DNA of 64,000 nucleotides from Candidatus Pantoea soli (GCF_007833795.1 NZ_CP032702.1:1798001-1862000); one strand, 5' to 3'; counted from the stretch's first letter, positions 54,656-63,750 are shown. Numbers and translations: made by a program. Notes: generated by a model from the sequence alone, not told the origin.

Positions 54656-54691
54656 AGGCAACCGGTTGCGTTGGCTGGCAATCGGTTGCGA
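54656..54691. promoter_or_regulatory. Pair of PurR-like palindromes
   Basis: The 16-mer AGGCAACCGGTTGCGT (54656-54671) matches the E. coli PurR consensus ANGCAANCGNTTNCNT at every fixed position. A second copy, TGGCAATCGGTTGCGA (54676-54691), keeps the core, 20 bases away. They lie between the sigma-54 promoter and the NtrC-like sites of guaD. Another LacI-family regulator is possible. Confidence 0.55.
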
Positions 54692-54733
54692 TTTAACAAG
54701 CGGCCACGGTGCGCCGTTTTGCAGCCGGAAGCT

Positions 54734-54773
54734 GGCCCCGGGATGGTGCAGTGCCGCCCTTCAATGGTGCAGT
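54734..54773 (-). promoter_or_regulatory. Two NtrC-like sites upstream of guaD
   Basis: The exact 10-mer ATGGTGCAGT occurs at 54743-54752 and 54764-54773, 21 bases apart. Each contains the NtrC half-site TGGTGCA; the opposite half is only partly conserved (8 of 10 positions overall). They lie about 190-205 bases upstream of the guaD sigma-54 start, a usual enhancer distance. Confidence 0.5.
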
Positions 54774-54874
54774 AAAAACCGGGTGCCGCGCCGCGCCGCA
54801 ATTCACGAGCAGCGCGCCGGGGTTAGTGCTAAGGTGTGACGCAGAGCACCTGAAATCATATAAGGAACAGTGAG

Positions 54875-55621
54875 ATGATTATTTTTGTTACCGGCGCCAC
54901 TGCCGGTTTTGGTCAAAGTATCACCCGCCGCTTTATTGCTACAGGTCACAAGGTGATTGCTACCGGCCGACGGGCGGAACGGCTTCAGGCGCTGAAAGAG
55001 GAGCTGGGCGACAATCTCTATACCCTGCAGCTGGACGTGCGCAACCGCGCCGCCATTGAAGAGGCCATTGCCGCGCTGCCGGCTGAATGGCGCGATATTG
55101 ACGTGCTGGTCAATAACGCCGGCCTGGCGCTGGGGGTTGAGCCTGCGCACAAAGCCAGCGTCGAAGACTGGGAAAACATGATCGATACCAATAACAAGGG
55201 CCTGGTGTATATGACGCGCGCCGTGCTGCCGGCGATGGTAGCGCGCAATACCGGCCATATCGTCAATATCGGTTCGATTGCCGGAACCTGGCCCTATGCC
55301 GGTGGCAATGTCTACGGTGCCACCAAAGCCTTTGTGCGCCAGTTCAGCCTTAACCTGCGCACCGATCTGCACGGCACCGCGCTGCGCGTGACGGACATTG
55401 AGCCTGGCCTGGTCGGCGGCACGGAATTTTCCAACGTGCGTTTTAAAGGCGATGACGGCCGTGCCGATGCGGTGTATGAAGGTACCACGGCGCTGACGGC
55501 AGAGGATGTTACTGAAGCGGTGTACTGGGTGACGACGCTGCCTGCCCACGTCAACATCAATACGCTGGAGATGATGCCGGTGAGTCAGACCACTGCCGGT
55601 CTGAAAGTCCACAAAGGTTAA
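54875..55621 (+). CDS. ydfG: NADP-dependent 3-hydroxy acid dehydrogenase YdfG
   Basis: 248-residue short-chain dehydrogenase. The cofactor loop is TGATAGFGQSI, with TGRRAERL (NADP-type basic residues), VLVNNAGLALG, the catalytic Ser in NIGSIAG and the Tyr/Lys in VYGATKAFVRQF. The stretch GTALRVTDIEPGLVGGTEFSNVRFKGDD is typical of YdfG. It oxidises L-allo-threonine and serine and reduces malonic semialdehyde in E. coli. It is divergent from guaD, with TAAGGA before the ATG. Its position next to the dcp region agrees with E. coli gene order. Confidence 0.95.
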   Translation: MIIFVTGATAGFGQSITRRFIATGHKVIATGRRAERLQALKEELGDNLYTLQLDVRNRAAIEEAIAALPAEWRDIDVLVNNAGLALGVEPAHKASVEDWENMIDTNNKGLVYMTRAVLPAMVARNTGHIVNIGSIAGTWPYAGGNVYGATKAFVRQFSLNLRTDLHGTALRVTDIEPGLVGGTEFSNVRFKGDDGRADAVYEGTTALTAEDVTEAVYWVTTLPAHVNINTLEMMPVSQTTAGLKVHKG

Positions 55622-55633
55622 GTCATTTCTGGC

Positions 55634-55660
55634 GGCGTCTCTCTCCTGCAGGGAGACGCC
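55634..55660. terminator. Hairpin between ydfG and ynfA
   Basis: GGCGTCTC/GAGACGCC, an 8-bp perfect stem with an 11-nt loop, lies just after the ydfG stop and before the facing ynfA stop. It is a plausible bidirectional terminator without a marked T-run. Confidence 0.55.
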
Positions 55661-55673
55661 CGCGCCGGTTTGC

Positions 55674-56003
55674 TCAGGCTTTGCCCCAGCCCGCCACCAT
55701 GATTAACATGCCACAGAAGGCCACCAGCGCCCCGGTCCAGTCCCATACGTTCAGCCTGACACCCTCCACCACGCGCAGCCAGATCAGCGCGGTCAGCACA
55801 TAAACACCGCCGTACGCCGCATACACCCGTCCGCTGGCTGCCGGGTGCAGCGTCAGCAACCAGACAAACAGCGCCAGGCTGGCCGCCGCCGGCAGCAGCA
55901 GCCACGCGCTCATGCCCTTTTTCAGCCATAGCCACGGCAGAAAACAACCGGTGATTTCGGCCAGGGCCGTGAGAAAAAACAGGATGGCGGTCTTCACCAG
56001 CAT
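55674..56003 (-). CDS. ynfA: YnfA-family (UPF0060) small membrane protein
   Basis: 109 residues, four transmembrane helices. Family landmarks: [55 protein letters not shown] and [16 protein letters not shown]. The compact four-helix layout with a Glu in helix 1 recalls SMR exporters, and YnfA has been proposed as an SMR-like efflux protein. It faces ydfG and is divergent from ynfB, the same neighbourhood as in E. coli. Confidence 0.95.
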   Translation of the reverse strand: MLVKTAILFFLTALAEITGCFLPWLWLKKGMSAWLLLPAAASLALFVWLLTLHPAASGRVYAAYGGVYVLTALIWLRVVEGVRLNVWDWTGALVAFCGMLIMVAGWGKA

Positions 56004-56132
56004 AAAAAACTCTCTGTTACGTAAACAAGCGGCTCACCGCTGGTGAGCAAAGAAGCGGCGATGATATACTTTTGCCCTGTGCAGTTACAGCCGCTATCCG
56101 CGCTGTGCCGGAGAAAACCAAAGGAAATGATG

Positions 56133-56468
56133 ATGAAGAAACTGTTATCCGCCCTGCTGGCGACCGTGCTGAGCACCAGCGTGCTGCTGGCCGCGCCGTT
56201 CGCCGCCGCCAAAACCGACCGTCTGATCATTGAGGATGGTAACAATGCTGCCAGCAACGAAGACGCGCGCCAGAGCAAGGAGCAGTGGAACGATACCCGT
56301 AACCTGCGCCATAAAGTCAACACGCGCGTGGAGAAAGAGTTCGATAAAGCGGACCGCGCTTTTGACACCCGCGACGCCTGTGAAAAGAGTTACAACGTGA
56401 ACGCCTACTGGGAGCCGAATACCCTGCGCTGCCTCGATCGCCGCACCGGACGTCCGCTGGCACCGTAA
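56133..56468 (+). CDS. ynfB: YnfB, DUF1283 exported protein
   Basis: 111 residues. Three ATG codons follow one another (56127, 56130, 56133); the third has the best distance from AAGGA. The signal peptide is [25 protein letters not shown]. The mature part contains [36 protein letters not shown] and the C-terminal [18 protein letters not shown], a near copy of E. coli YnfB. Two Cys residues can form a disulfide. It is periplasmic and of unknown function. Confidence 0.93.
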   Translation: MKKLLSALLATVLSTSVLLAAPFAAAKTDRLIIEDGNNAASNEDARQSKEQWNDTRNLRHKVNTRVEKEFDKADRAFDTRDACEKSYNVNAYWEPNTLRCLDRRTGRPLAP

Positions 56469-56519
56469 TCAGCGAAGACTGCTATAGTTTTTACTGGCAT
56501 CCGCACAAGGGAGTGAATG

Positions 56520-56816
56520 ATGAAAAAACGTATTGCAGCTCTGTTTATTACCGCGCTGACGCTGCCAGTGCTGGCACAGGCTTCCTGTGAAAGCGTGCGC
56601 GCAGACATCAGCAAAAAAATTATCAGCAACGGCGTGGCGGAATCCGATTTTTCACTGGATATTGTCCCCAACGACCAGGCCGATCAGGCGGGTGGCCAGG
56701 TGGTCGGCCACTGTGAAAATGATTCGCAGAAAATTGTGTATAAGAAAAACGGCCGCGATGCTGACAGCAACGTGCCGGACAGTGCCGGCAGTTCCCAGGA
56801 CGGCCCGGCACAGTAA
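56520..56816 (+). CDS. ynfD: YnfD, DUF1161 exported protein
   Basis: 98 residues from the second of two adjacent ATGs, which has AAGGGAG at the better spacing. The signal peptide is MKKRIAALFITALTLPVLAQA. The mature start SCESVRADISKKIISNGV, followed by FSLDIVPNDQADQAGGQVVGHCENDSQKIVY, is the DUF1161 signature and matches YnfD. The acidic, low-complexity tail is DSNVPDSAGSSQDGPAQ. Its function is unknown. It is followed by a classical terminator. The E. coli genes speG and ynfC, which separate ynfB and ynfD there, are absent here. Confidence 0.92.
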   Translation: MKKRIAALFITALTLPVLAQASCESVRADISKKIISNGVAESDFSLDIVPNDQADQAGGQVVGHCENDSQKIVYKKNGRDADSNVPDSAGSSQDGPAQ

Positions 56817-56820
56817 CCCC

Positions 56821-56849
56821 CAGGGCGGCGCGCGAGCCGCCCTGTTTTT
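56821..56849 (+). terminator. Rho-independent terminator of ynfD
   Basis: CAGGGCGGC-gcgcga-GCCGCCCTG, a 9-bp perfect GC stem followed directly by TTTTT. It lies 4 bases after the ynfD stop and touches the stop of the facing MFS gene. Confidence 0.92.
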
Positions 56850-58308
56850 ATTCCGCTTCCGGCCGCTGACGCGGCATCAGCCAGGCAATCCATAACGTCA
56901 GAAGCGCAATCAGCATCGCCACCACAAAAACCCAGTGCAGCGACGCGGCGATCTGTCCGGTCCAGTGATGCAGCTGTTCCGCCGGCAGTGCCTGGCGCGT
57001 CTCCGGCGACATGATTTTCTGCATCGGATCGCTGGCCTGCGGCAGACGCAGTGCCAGGTTCAGATTCAGTACCGCGCCCATAACGGCCGTGCCCACGGCT
57101 GAGCCAATCATCCGGCTGAACATGATCGACGCGGTGCAGATGCCGCGTATTTCATAATGCGCATGATTCTGCACGGAAACCAGAAACGTGGTGCTGGTCA
57201 TGCCCATACCGGTCCCAATCACAAACGCCGTGACCCCTGCCTGAATAACTGAACTCTCCGCCCGCAGTAACAGCAACAGCGCGCTGCCGGCAATCAGCAG
57301 CAAGGCCCCCAGCTGGGCGGTAAAACGGTACGATGTGACCAGCATCAGCCGTCCGCTCAGTGTGCTGGCCAGCGGCCAGCCGATGGACATCATCGCCAGC
57401 GCACTGCCCGCCTGCAGCGCTGAACCGCCGGTAATGCCCTGAATCCACGTCGGCAAAAAAGCGCTGATGCCCATCATGGTGGCCCCGATGATCAGATTAC
57501 CGGCGTTGCCAGCCACGATTAGCCGGCTGCGCCACAGCGCCAGCGGGAACAGCGGTGCGGCGGCGCGCTGTTCATGCTGTTTGAGGCGCCAGCCGGCAAC
57601 CAGCGCCAGCAGCAGGAACGGCAGCAGCCAGTAGCCCAGCGCTTCCGCCTGTAACAGCGCCACCAGCAGCGCAGTGACGCAGATCATCAGCCAGCAGCTG
57701 CCGGTGAGGTTAAGTCTGGCGCCCTGCGATGCCGTGCGCACCGGCAGAAAGCGCGCCAGCAGCAGCATCGACAGCAGGCCGACCGGCAGATTCACCCAGA
57801 AAATGACCGACCAGGAGAAGTGCTGCACCAGCCAGGCACCGCTCAGCGGCCCGATCACCGCCGCCACGCCCCAGACGCTGGAGAGCCAGCCCTGCACGCC
57901 GGCGCGCTCGCGTGGCGAATAGATGTCCGCCACGATGGTGGTGCTGAGCGGCATAATCGCCCCCGCTCCCAGCCCCTGAAAAGCGCGGAACAGGATCAGC
58001 CACGTCATGGTGTGGGCAAAGCCGCACAGCACTGAGCCGGTAAGAAACAGCGAGATGCCGATTAAGAAAAGGCGTTTACGCCCCCAGATATCTGCCAGAC
58101 GACCGTACAGCGGTACGCTCACCGCCTGTGTTAACAGATAAATTGAGAACACCCAGCCAAACTGCGCAAATCCGCCCAGGTCAGCAATGATGGTGGGCAT
58201 TGCCGTCGCGACAATGGTGACTTCAATCGCCGCCATAAACATGGCCAGCATGCAGGCGATCAATACCCAGTGACGGTGCTCCGTGTGTAATGCTGCGCTC
58301 TCTGTCAT
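56848..58308 (-). CDS. MFS drug transporter, DHA2 (14-TMS, EmrB/QacA) family
   Basis: 486 residues from the ATG at 58308, preceded by GGGAG. It has about 14 transmembrane helices. DHA2 markers: FMAAIEVTIVATAMPTIIADLGGF in helix 1 (motif D1), LYGRLADIWGRKRLFLIG (motif A) and GLGAGAIMPLSTTIVADIY plus RERAGVQGWLSSVWGVAAVIGPLSGAWLV (motif C). It is a proton-driven efflux pump of unknown substrate. No membrane-fusion partner or adjacent regulator is seen. A GTGAC-GTT-GTCAC repeat (58378-58390) upstream may be an operator. Confidence 0.9.
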   Translation of the reverse strand: MTESAALHTEHRHWVLIACMLAMFMAAIEVTIVATAMPTIIADLGGFAQFGWVFSIYLLTQAVSVPLYGRLADIWGRKRLFLIGISLFLTGSVLCGFAHTMTWLILFRAFQGLGAGAIMPLSTTIVADIYSPRERAGVQGWLSSVWGVAAVIGPLSGAWLVQHFSWSVIFWVNLPVGLLSMLLLARFLPVRTASQGARLNLTGSCWLMICVTALLVALLQAEALGYWLLPFLLLALVAGWRLKQHEQRAAAPLFPLALWRSRLIVAGNAGNLIIGATMMGISAFLPTWIQGITGGSALQAGSALAMMSIGWPLASTLSGRLMLVTSYRFTAQLGALLLIAGSALLLLLRAESSVIQAGVTAFVIGTGMGMTSTTFLVSVQNHAHYEIRGICTASIMFSRMIGSAVGTAVMGAVLNLNLALRLPQASDPMQKIMSPETRQALPAEQLHHWTGQIAASLHWVFVVAMLIALLTLWIAWLMPRQRPEAE

Positions 58309-58690
58309 ACGTCTCCCTTTTTTCCTCAAGGCTAGCTGAAAATGTGCCCGGTGAGGGTGTTCTGTGTGCGCATCTTTGTGACGTTGTCACCTATTTCGAT
58401 AAATTTTTTTCATTGTCGCGGCATCCCTTTTCTCATGCGGGTTTCGCTTCGTTTTACCCTTTTTCTATCCCTCTGATTTTGCCGTAAAAACTGGCTATTA
58501 CTGGAAAGCATTGCTATAGCTGTTGCAGGCGCTTTCTGATTAAGCGCCGGTAAAGCTTCGCTAAACAGTCATTTTACCTGCACTTTGTCAGCCTGGCGGA
58601 TTTTCGTGCGTATCCTGAGTGAAACGCCGCCCGCGGCTGCGAATGACGCCGGTTGACGCATGAAAATTTTTTATCAGGGAGACGCACGCT
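58309..58690. promoter_or_regulatory. Divergent region between MFS pump and osmoprotectant transporter
   Basis: 382 bases, with A/T-rich patches and no supported gene. It includes an inverted repeat GTGAC-GTT-GTCAC (58378-58390) about 70 bases before the MFS start. The osmU-type operon starts after AGGGAG at its right end. Osmotically regulated promoters would be expected here, but I could not place them precisely. Confidence 0.5.
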
Positions 58691-59404
58691 ATGCACAATG
58701 CATCGCTTGCCCGTCGTGCCGCACTGGCACTGCTGGCGATAGCCGTGGTGATTGCCTTGCTGGTCTGGGGATTAGGGCTGGATACCCTGCGCGCCCGCCG
58801 GGTGGATCTGCTTTACCTGGGTCAGCAGCATCTGTTTCTGGTGTTCTGGTCCATGCTGTTTGCTCTGCTGGTCGGCATTCCCAGCGGGATTATCCTCAGT
58901 CGCCCTTTTGCCCGGCGCTGGGCAGAGTACGTTATGCAAATCTTTAATGTCGGCAATACTTTGCCTCCGCTGGCCGTGCTGGCGCTGGCGATGGTCGTGG
59001 TCGGCATTGGCGACCGGCCGGCGCTGATTGCCCTCTTCCTCGCCTCGCTGTTGCCGATTGTGCGCAATACCTATGCCGGTTTAAGCGCGGTGCCGCCGTC
59101 GCTGATCGAAGCCGCCAACGGTATCGGCATGACCCGACTGCAGCGTCTGCGCCGGGTGGAAATCCCGAATGCCCTGCCTGTGATACTGGCCGGCGTGCGC
59201 ATCGCCACCGCCATTAACGTCGGCACCGCCCCGCTGGCGTTCCTGATTGGGGCCAGCAGCTATGGTGAGCTGATTTTCCCCGGTATCTACCTTAATGACT
59301 TCCCGACGCTGATTCTCGGCGCAGCGGCCACCGCCCTGTTCGCCCTGATTCTGGATATGCTGCTGGCAGCACTGGGACGTTTTCTCAGCCCGCACACGGC
59401 TTAA
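58691..59404 (+). CDS. Osmoprotectant ABC transporter permease (OsmY/OpuC-type)
   Basis: 237 residues, with about six transmembrane helices and AGGGAG before the ATG. OpuC/OsmU permease signatures: FWSMLFALLVGIPSGIILSRPF, NVGNTLPPLAVLALAMVVVGIG, LPIVRNTYAGLSAVPPSLIEAANGIGMTRLQRLRRVEIPNALPVILAGVRIATAINVG. The order permease, binding protein, permease, ATPase is that of the Salmonella OsmU locus, where this position is called OsmY (not the periplasmic OsmY of E. coli). Its role is uptake of glycine betaine or choline-O-sulfate-like compatible solutes. Confidence 0.88.
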   Translation: MHNASLARRAALALLAIAVVIALLVWGLGLDTLRARRVDLLYLGQQHLFLVFWSMLFALLVGIPSGIILSRPFARRWAEYVMQIFNVGNTLPPLAVLALAMVVVGIGDRPALIALFLASLLPIVRNTYAGLSAVPPSLIEAANGIGMTRLQRLRRVEIPNALPVILAGVRIATAINVGTAPLAFLIGASSYGELIFPGIYLNDFPTLILGAAATALFALILDMLLAALGRFLSPHTA

Positions 59405-59422
59405 CACAGGGAGGCTGACCTT

Positions 59423-60349
59423 ATGCTGAACATCAACCGGCTTATGCTCCGGATAAAACAGACGGTGCTGGCGCTGAGCGCCACCCTCATCCTCACACAA
59501 AGCGCCGCCGCTGCGTCGCCGATCGTCATGTCCACCAAGAGTTTTACCGAGCAGCACATTTTATCGGCGCTTACGGTTTTGTGGCTGCAAAAGCAGGGTT
59601 TTCAGGTGGTCCCGAAAACCAATATCGCCACCACCATCAGCCGCAATGCCATGATCAACAAACAGATCGATATGACCTGGGAGTATACCGGTACCTCGCT
59701 GATAATCTTTAACCACATCAATAAACCCCTCACCTCTGAACAGGCGTATGAAACGGTAAAAACCCTGGATGCAAAGCTGGGCCTGATCTGGCTGAAGCCG
59801 GCGCCGATGAACAACACCTACGCCTTTGCCATGCAGCGGGCGCGGGCAGACAAAGAAGGCATTTCAACGCTGTCGCAGCTGGTCGCAAAGCTGGAGGCGG
59901 TGCGCAAACAGGATCCAGACCACAACTGGCGGCTTGGACTGGATCTGGAGTTCGCCGGCCGTTCCGATGGCCTCAGGCCGCTGCAGCAGGTCTACAACAT
60001 GCCGCTTGATCGGCCGCAAATCCGGCAGATGGACCCGGGACTGGTGTACAACGCGGTGCGGGACGGCTTTGTCGATGCGGGCCTGGTGTATACCACTGAC
60101 GGTCGGGTGAAAGGTTTTGATCTGAAAGTGCTGGAAGATGATAAGCATTTCTTCCCAGGTTACAACGTCACGCCTGTGGTGCGTAAAGATGTGCTGGAAA
60201 GCCATCCGGGGCTGGAAGCAGCGCTGAATCAGCTGTCTGCGCTGATCACCGATGACGTCATCACGGAAATGAATAAGCGCGTGGATATTGACCATCAGTC
60301 ACCGCAGCAGGTCGCGCGTGACTTTCTGCAATCCAGGAACATGCTGTAA
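59423..60349 (+). CDS. osmX: Osmoprotectant-binding periplasmic protein (OsmX-like)
   Basis: 308 residues with a signal peptide ([22 protein letters not shown]). The mature region is an OpuAC-type binding protein: [119 protein letters not shown]. It captures quaternary-ammonium osmoprotectants in the periplasm for the two permeases. GGGAGG precedes the start. It is the second gene of the four-gene operon. Confidence 0.92.
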   Translation: MLNINRLMLRIKQTVLALSATLILTQSAAAASPIVMSTKSFTEQHILSALTVLWLQKQGFQVVPKTNIATTISRNAMINKQIDMTWEYTGTSLIIFNHINKPLTSEQAYETVKTLDAKLGLIWLKPAPMNNTYAFAMQRARADKEGISTLSQLVAKLEAVRKQDPDHNWRLGLDLEFAGRSDGLRPLQQVYNMPLDRPQIRQMDPGLVYNAVRDGFVDAGLVYTTDGRVKGFDLKVLEDDKHFFPGYNVTPVVRKDVLESHPGLEAALNQLSALITDDVITEMNKRVDIDHQSPQQVARDFLQSRNML

Positions 60350-60358
60350 GGAGGCGCA

Positions 60359-61006
60359 ATGGATACCCTGCATTACATCATGAATAACTGGCACACTCTG
60401 CTGCTCCTGACGTGGCAACATACCTGGCTGGTGCTGGTGGCGGTCGGATTTGCGATTATCGCTGGCGTGCCGCTGGGCATTTTAATTGTGCGCTTTAAGT
60501 GGCTGGCAACGCCGGTGCTGGGCATTGCCACCCTCGTGCTGACCATACCGACCATTGCGCTGTTTGGTCTGATGATCCCCCTGTTTTCGCTGATCGGTCA
60601 GGGAATAGGTGCCCTGCCGGCGATCACCGCCGTGTTCCTTTACTCGCTGCTGCCGATTGTGCGCAATACCCACACCGCGCTGGAAAACCTGCCGCCCGGC
60701 TTGCGTGAAGCCGGGCGCGGTATTGGGATGACCTTCTGGCAGCGTTTGCGCTGGGTGGAAATTCCCATGGCGCTGCCGGTGATTTTTGGCGGTATTCGCA
60801 CTGCCGTGGTGATGAACGTAGGCGTAATGGCGATTGCCGCAGTAATTGGCGCGGGCGGGCTTGGCCTGCAGCTGCTGGACGGCATCAGCGGCAGCGATGT
60901 ACGCATGCTGATTGCCGGCGCGCTGATGATCTGCCTGCTGGCTATTGTTCTTGACTGGCTGCTGCACCGTCTGCAGTCAGCACTGACTCCTAAGGGGATT
61001 CGATAA
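60359..61006 (+). CDS. osmW: Osmoprotectant ABC transporter permease (OsmW-like)
   Basis: 215 residues, a second OpuC-type permease with AAGGAGG before the ATG. Hydrophobic helices and signatures: VAVGFAIIAGVPLGILIVRF, LTIPTIALFGLMIPLFSLIGQGIGALPAITAVFLYSLLPIVRNTHTALENLPPGLREAGRGIGMTFWQRLRWVEIPMALPVIFGGIRTAVVMNVG, then AAVIGAGGLG. It is homologous to the first permease and should form a heterodimer with it. Its TAA stop overlaps the ATPase ATG (TAATG). Confidence 0.92.
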   Translation: MDTLHYIMNNWHTLLLLTWQHTWLVLVAVGFAIIAGVPLGILIVRFKWLATPVLGIATLVLTIPTIALFGLMIPLFSLIGQGIGALPAITAVFLYSLLPIVRNTHTALENLPPGLREAGRGIGMTFWQRLRWVEIPMALPVIFGGIRTAVVMNVGVMAIAAVIGAGGLGLQLLDGISGSDVRMLIAGALMICLLAIVLDWLLHRLQSALTPKGIR

Positions 61007-62142
61007 TGATAAAACTGGAAAACCTGACGAAAACCTTTATCCAGAAAAACGGGACGCCGTTTAATGCGGTGGACAACGTTAGCCTGGAGGTGCCCGCCGG
61101 AGAAATCTGCGTCCTGCTCGGCCCGTCCGGCTGTGGCAAGACCACCACCCTGAAGATGATTAACCGCCTGATTCCGGCCAGCAGCGGAAAGATTCTGATC
61201 AATGGTGAAGACACCAGCGGGCAGGATACCGTGACGCTGCGCCGCAACATCGGCTATGTAATTCAGCAAATCGGCCTGTTCCCCAATATGACCATCGAAG
61301 AGAACATCACGGTGGTGCCGCGCATGCTGGGCTGGGACAAAAAGCGCTGCCGCGAGCGCGCCACAGAACTGATGAGTATGGTGGCGCTGGACCCGGCAAA
61401 ATTTCTGCATCGCTATCCGCGCGAAATGTCGGGCGGCCAGCAGCAGCGTATCGGCGTAATCCGCGCGCTGGCTGCAGATCCGCCGGTGCTGCTGATGGAT
61501 GAACCCTTTGGCGCAGTGGACCCGATTAACCGGGAAGTGATTCAGAATGAGTTCCTTGAGATGCAGCGCCAGCTGAAGAAAACCGTCATGCTGGTCAGCC
61601 ACGATATTGATGAAGCGCTCAAGCTGGGCGATCGCATTGCGGTGTTTGGCCAGGGCAAAATCGTGCAGTGCGCCAGCCCGGATGAACTGCTGGCAAGACC
61701 GGCAAATGAGTTTGTCGGTTCGTTTGTCGGCCAAGATCGCACGCTAAAACGCCTGCTGCTGGTGCAGGCCGGTGACGTTACCGATCAGCAACCCACCATT
61801 ACCGTGCAGCGCAGCACGCCGCTCTCGCAGGCGTTCGCCACCATGGATGACAACGATATGCGCTCTATTACAGTGGTGGATGATGATGGCCGGCCGCTGG
61901 GCTTTGTAAAACGTCGCGAAGCGCGCGGTGCCACCGGCCGCTGTGAAGAGATTCTGCACACCTTCAGGGTGACCGGCAAAGCGGAGGAGAACCTGCGCGT
62001 GGTGCTCTCAAAACTTTATGAGCACAACACCGTCTGGATGCCGATTGTGGATGAGGAAGGCCGTTATAGCGGGGAGATTTCTCAGGATTATATTGCGGAC
62101 TACCTGAGCTCTGGCCGGACGCGCCGGCGACTCAATCCCTGA
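61006..62142 (+). CDS. osmV: Osmoprotectant ABC transporter ATPase with CBS domains (OsmV-like)
   Basis: 378 residues. ABC domain: Walker A LGPSGCGKTTTLK, Q-loop GYVIQQIGLFPNMTIEENI, signature MSGGQQQRIGV, Walker B VLLMDEPFGAVDPI and switch His in VSHDIDEA. After about residue 250 two CBS modules follow (STPLSQAFATMDDNDMRSITVVDDDGRPLGFVKR; LYEHNTVWMPIVDEEGRYSGEISQDYI). In the OpuA/ProV class these sense ionic strength or nucleotides. It is the last gene of the operon and drives uptake of compatible solutes at high osmolarity. Confidence 0.94.
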   Translation: MIKLENLTKTFIQKNGTPFNAVDNVSLEVPAGEICVLLGPSGCGKTTTLKMINRLIPASSGKILINGEDTSGQDTVTLRRNIGYVIQQIGLFPNMTIEENITVVPRMLGWDKKRCRERATELMSMVALDPAKFLHRYPREMSGGQQQRIGVIRALAADPPVLLMDEPFGAVDPINREVIQNEFLEMQRQLKKTVMLVSHDIDEALKLGDRIAVFGQGKIVQCASPDELLARPANEFVGSFVGQDRTLKRLLLVQAGDVTDQQPTITVQRSTPLSQAFATMDDNDMRSITVVDDDGRPLGFVKRREARGATGRCEEILHTFRVTGKAEENLRVVLSKLYEHNTVWMPIVDEEGRYSGEISQDYIADYLSSGRTRRRLNP

Positions 62143-62235
62143 AGGCACGCCATCATCGTAACCGGGCGCCGCAGGCCAGCGGAAAAGTGGGCCTCTAAGG
62201 CCACACCGCGTTCCGCAGTCTGCGTCACAGAGCCG

Positions 62236-62257
62236 GCGCCAGCCACGGCGCTGGCGC
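62236..62257. terminator. Hairpin between osmV and the NCS2 permease
   Basis: GCGCCAGC/GCTGGCGC, an 8-bp perfect stem with a 6-nt loop, in the 187-base gap between facing stops (62142 and 62330). No T-run follows it. The rest of the gap holds no gene. Confidence 0.45.
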
Positions 62258-62329
62258 TGTCACACTCCTGTCTGGCGGGCGCGGATGGGCCGCGCTGTGC
62301 GGGTGATGCCCGCCGCACGATTCTGCGCC

Positions 62330-63709
62330 TCAGGCATCCGGCGATTTTTCTGCCGCATTGAGGGTAACCGGCTGGGGCAGCTCTGACGGCAGCACCACAT
62401 TCAACAGCATGGCCAGAATGCCGCCGGTGGTCACCGCGTGTCCGAAAAGATGACTTACCAGCGGCGGGAACTGCTTCAGCACATCCGGCACCGCTTCTAC
62501 CCCCAGTCCGATACCAAATGACACCGCGACAATCAGCATTTCACGGCGTCCCAGCGGGGATTGCGTCATAACGCGAATGCCGGCGGCCACCACGCTGCCG
62601 AACATGACCAGCGTCGCGCCCCCCAGCACCGGCGGCGGAATTTGCTGCAGCAGATCACCAATCACCGGGAAAATCCCCAGCAGTACCAGCATGACGCCAA
62701 TCACCATGCCAACATACCGGCTGGCAACGCCGGTCATCTGAATCACGCCGTTGTTTTGCGCAAAGGTGGTATTGGGAAAAGCGGAAAACAGCGCTGCCAG
62801 CAAACAGCTGATGCCATCGGCAAGAATGCCGCCCTGCAGACGACGCTGAAAGCCTTCACCCGTCAGCGGCTGGCGTGATATCAGGCAGTTGGCGGTTAAA
62901 TCTCCTACTGCTTCAATCACGCAGATCACGGACACCAGCGCCACCGGAACAAACAGTGTCCAGTCAAAGTTAAAGCCAAAACGCAAAAAGGTGGGCAGCA
63001 CCAGCCAGTGGGCGTCCGCCATGGGCTTCAGGGGCAGATGCCCGGTCAGCGCCGCGGCGATACAGCCCACGCCAATGCCGGCCACCACCGCCACCAGTCG
63101 CATCCAGCGGTTGTGCGCGCGGTTCAGCACAATAATCACCAGCAATGTCAGCGCGCCCAACGCCAGATTGCCCGGCGCGCCAAAATCTGCGGCGTGATGA
63201 CCGCCGGCCCAGTCAGTGATGCTGACTTTAATCAGGCTGATGCCAATCAGGGTGATTACCGTGCCGGTGACCACTGGCGTCAGCACTTTGCGCAGCGGCG
63301 CAATACAGCGGCTGATCAGCATCGGGATCAGCGCCGCCACCAGATTGCAGCCAAAGATCATGGCAAGCATCTCTTCGGGAGAACCGCCCTGCGCTTTGAC
63401 CATCAGCCCGCCGGAGAGGATAACGCCGAGAAAAGCAAAGCTGGTGCCCTGCAGACAAATCATGCCCGCGCCGATCCCCAGCACGCGACGCGCCTGCAGA
63501 AAGGTTCCAAGGCCGGAGACCAGCAGCGACATACTGATCAGATAGGGAATATACGCCTGCAGCCCCAGCACGGAGCCGATAATCAGCGGCGGCGTAATGA
63601 TGCCAACGACGCTGGCCAGCACGTGTTGCAACGCGGCGAAAAATGCCGGGGCCGGACCAATGCGGTCGTCCAGCCCGTATAACAAACCTTTTTCCTGTGG
63701 ATGTGACAT
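62330..63709 (-). CDS. NCS2-family purine (xanthine/urate) permease
   Basis: 459 residues, with 12-14 transmembrane segments. NCS2 markers: FFAALQHVLASVVGIITPPLIIG, CLQGTSFAFLG, FSAFPNTTFAQNNGVIQMTGVASRYVG (the QNNGVIQMTG motif typical of xanthine permeases XanQ/XanP) and IGIGLGVEAVP-type FGIGLGVEAVPDVL. It is probably a proton symporter for xanthine or urate. It fits with guaD and hpxO in the same window. GGAG precedes the ATG. A sigma-54-type promoter at 63751-63766 and an NtrC-type palindrome at 63908-63924 suggest control by nitrogen supply. Confidence 0.9.
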   Translation of the reverse strand: MSHPQEKGLLYGLDDRIGPAPAFFAALQHVLASVVGIITPPLIIGSVLGLQAYIPYLISMSLLVSGLGTFLQARRVLGIGAGMICLQGTSFAFLGVILSGGLMVKAQGGSPEEMLAMIFGCNLVAALIPMLISRCIAPLRKVLTPVVTGTVITLIGISLIKVSITDWAGGHHAADFGAPGNLALGALTLLVIIVLNRAHNRWMRLVAVVAGIGVGCIAAALTGHLPLKPMADAHWLVLPTFLRFGFNFDWTLFVPVALVSVICVIEAVGDLTANCLISRQPLTGEGFQRRLQGGILADGISCLLAALFSAFPNTTFAQNNGVIQMTGVASRYVGMVIGVMLVLLGIFPVIGDLLQQIPPPVLGGATLVMFGSVVAAGIRVMTQSPLGRREMLIVAVSFGIGLGVEAVPDVLKQFPPLVSHLFGHAVTTGGILAMLLNVVLPSELPQPVTLNAAEKSPDA

Positions 63710-63750
63710 AGCGATGCTCCGGCTTTCGGGGGATTCATTAGCCGGACTGA

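Noticed and set aside
54676..54690. TGGC...TTGC as a second sigma-54 promoter near guaD
   Set aside because: The spacing between the GG and GC elements is one base too short; it is part of the palindrome pair instead.
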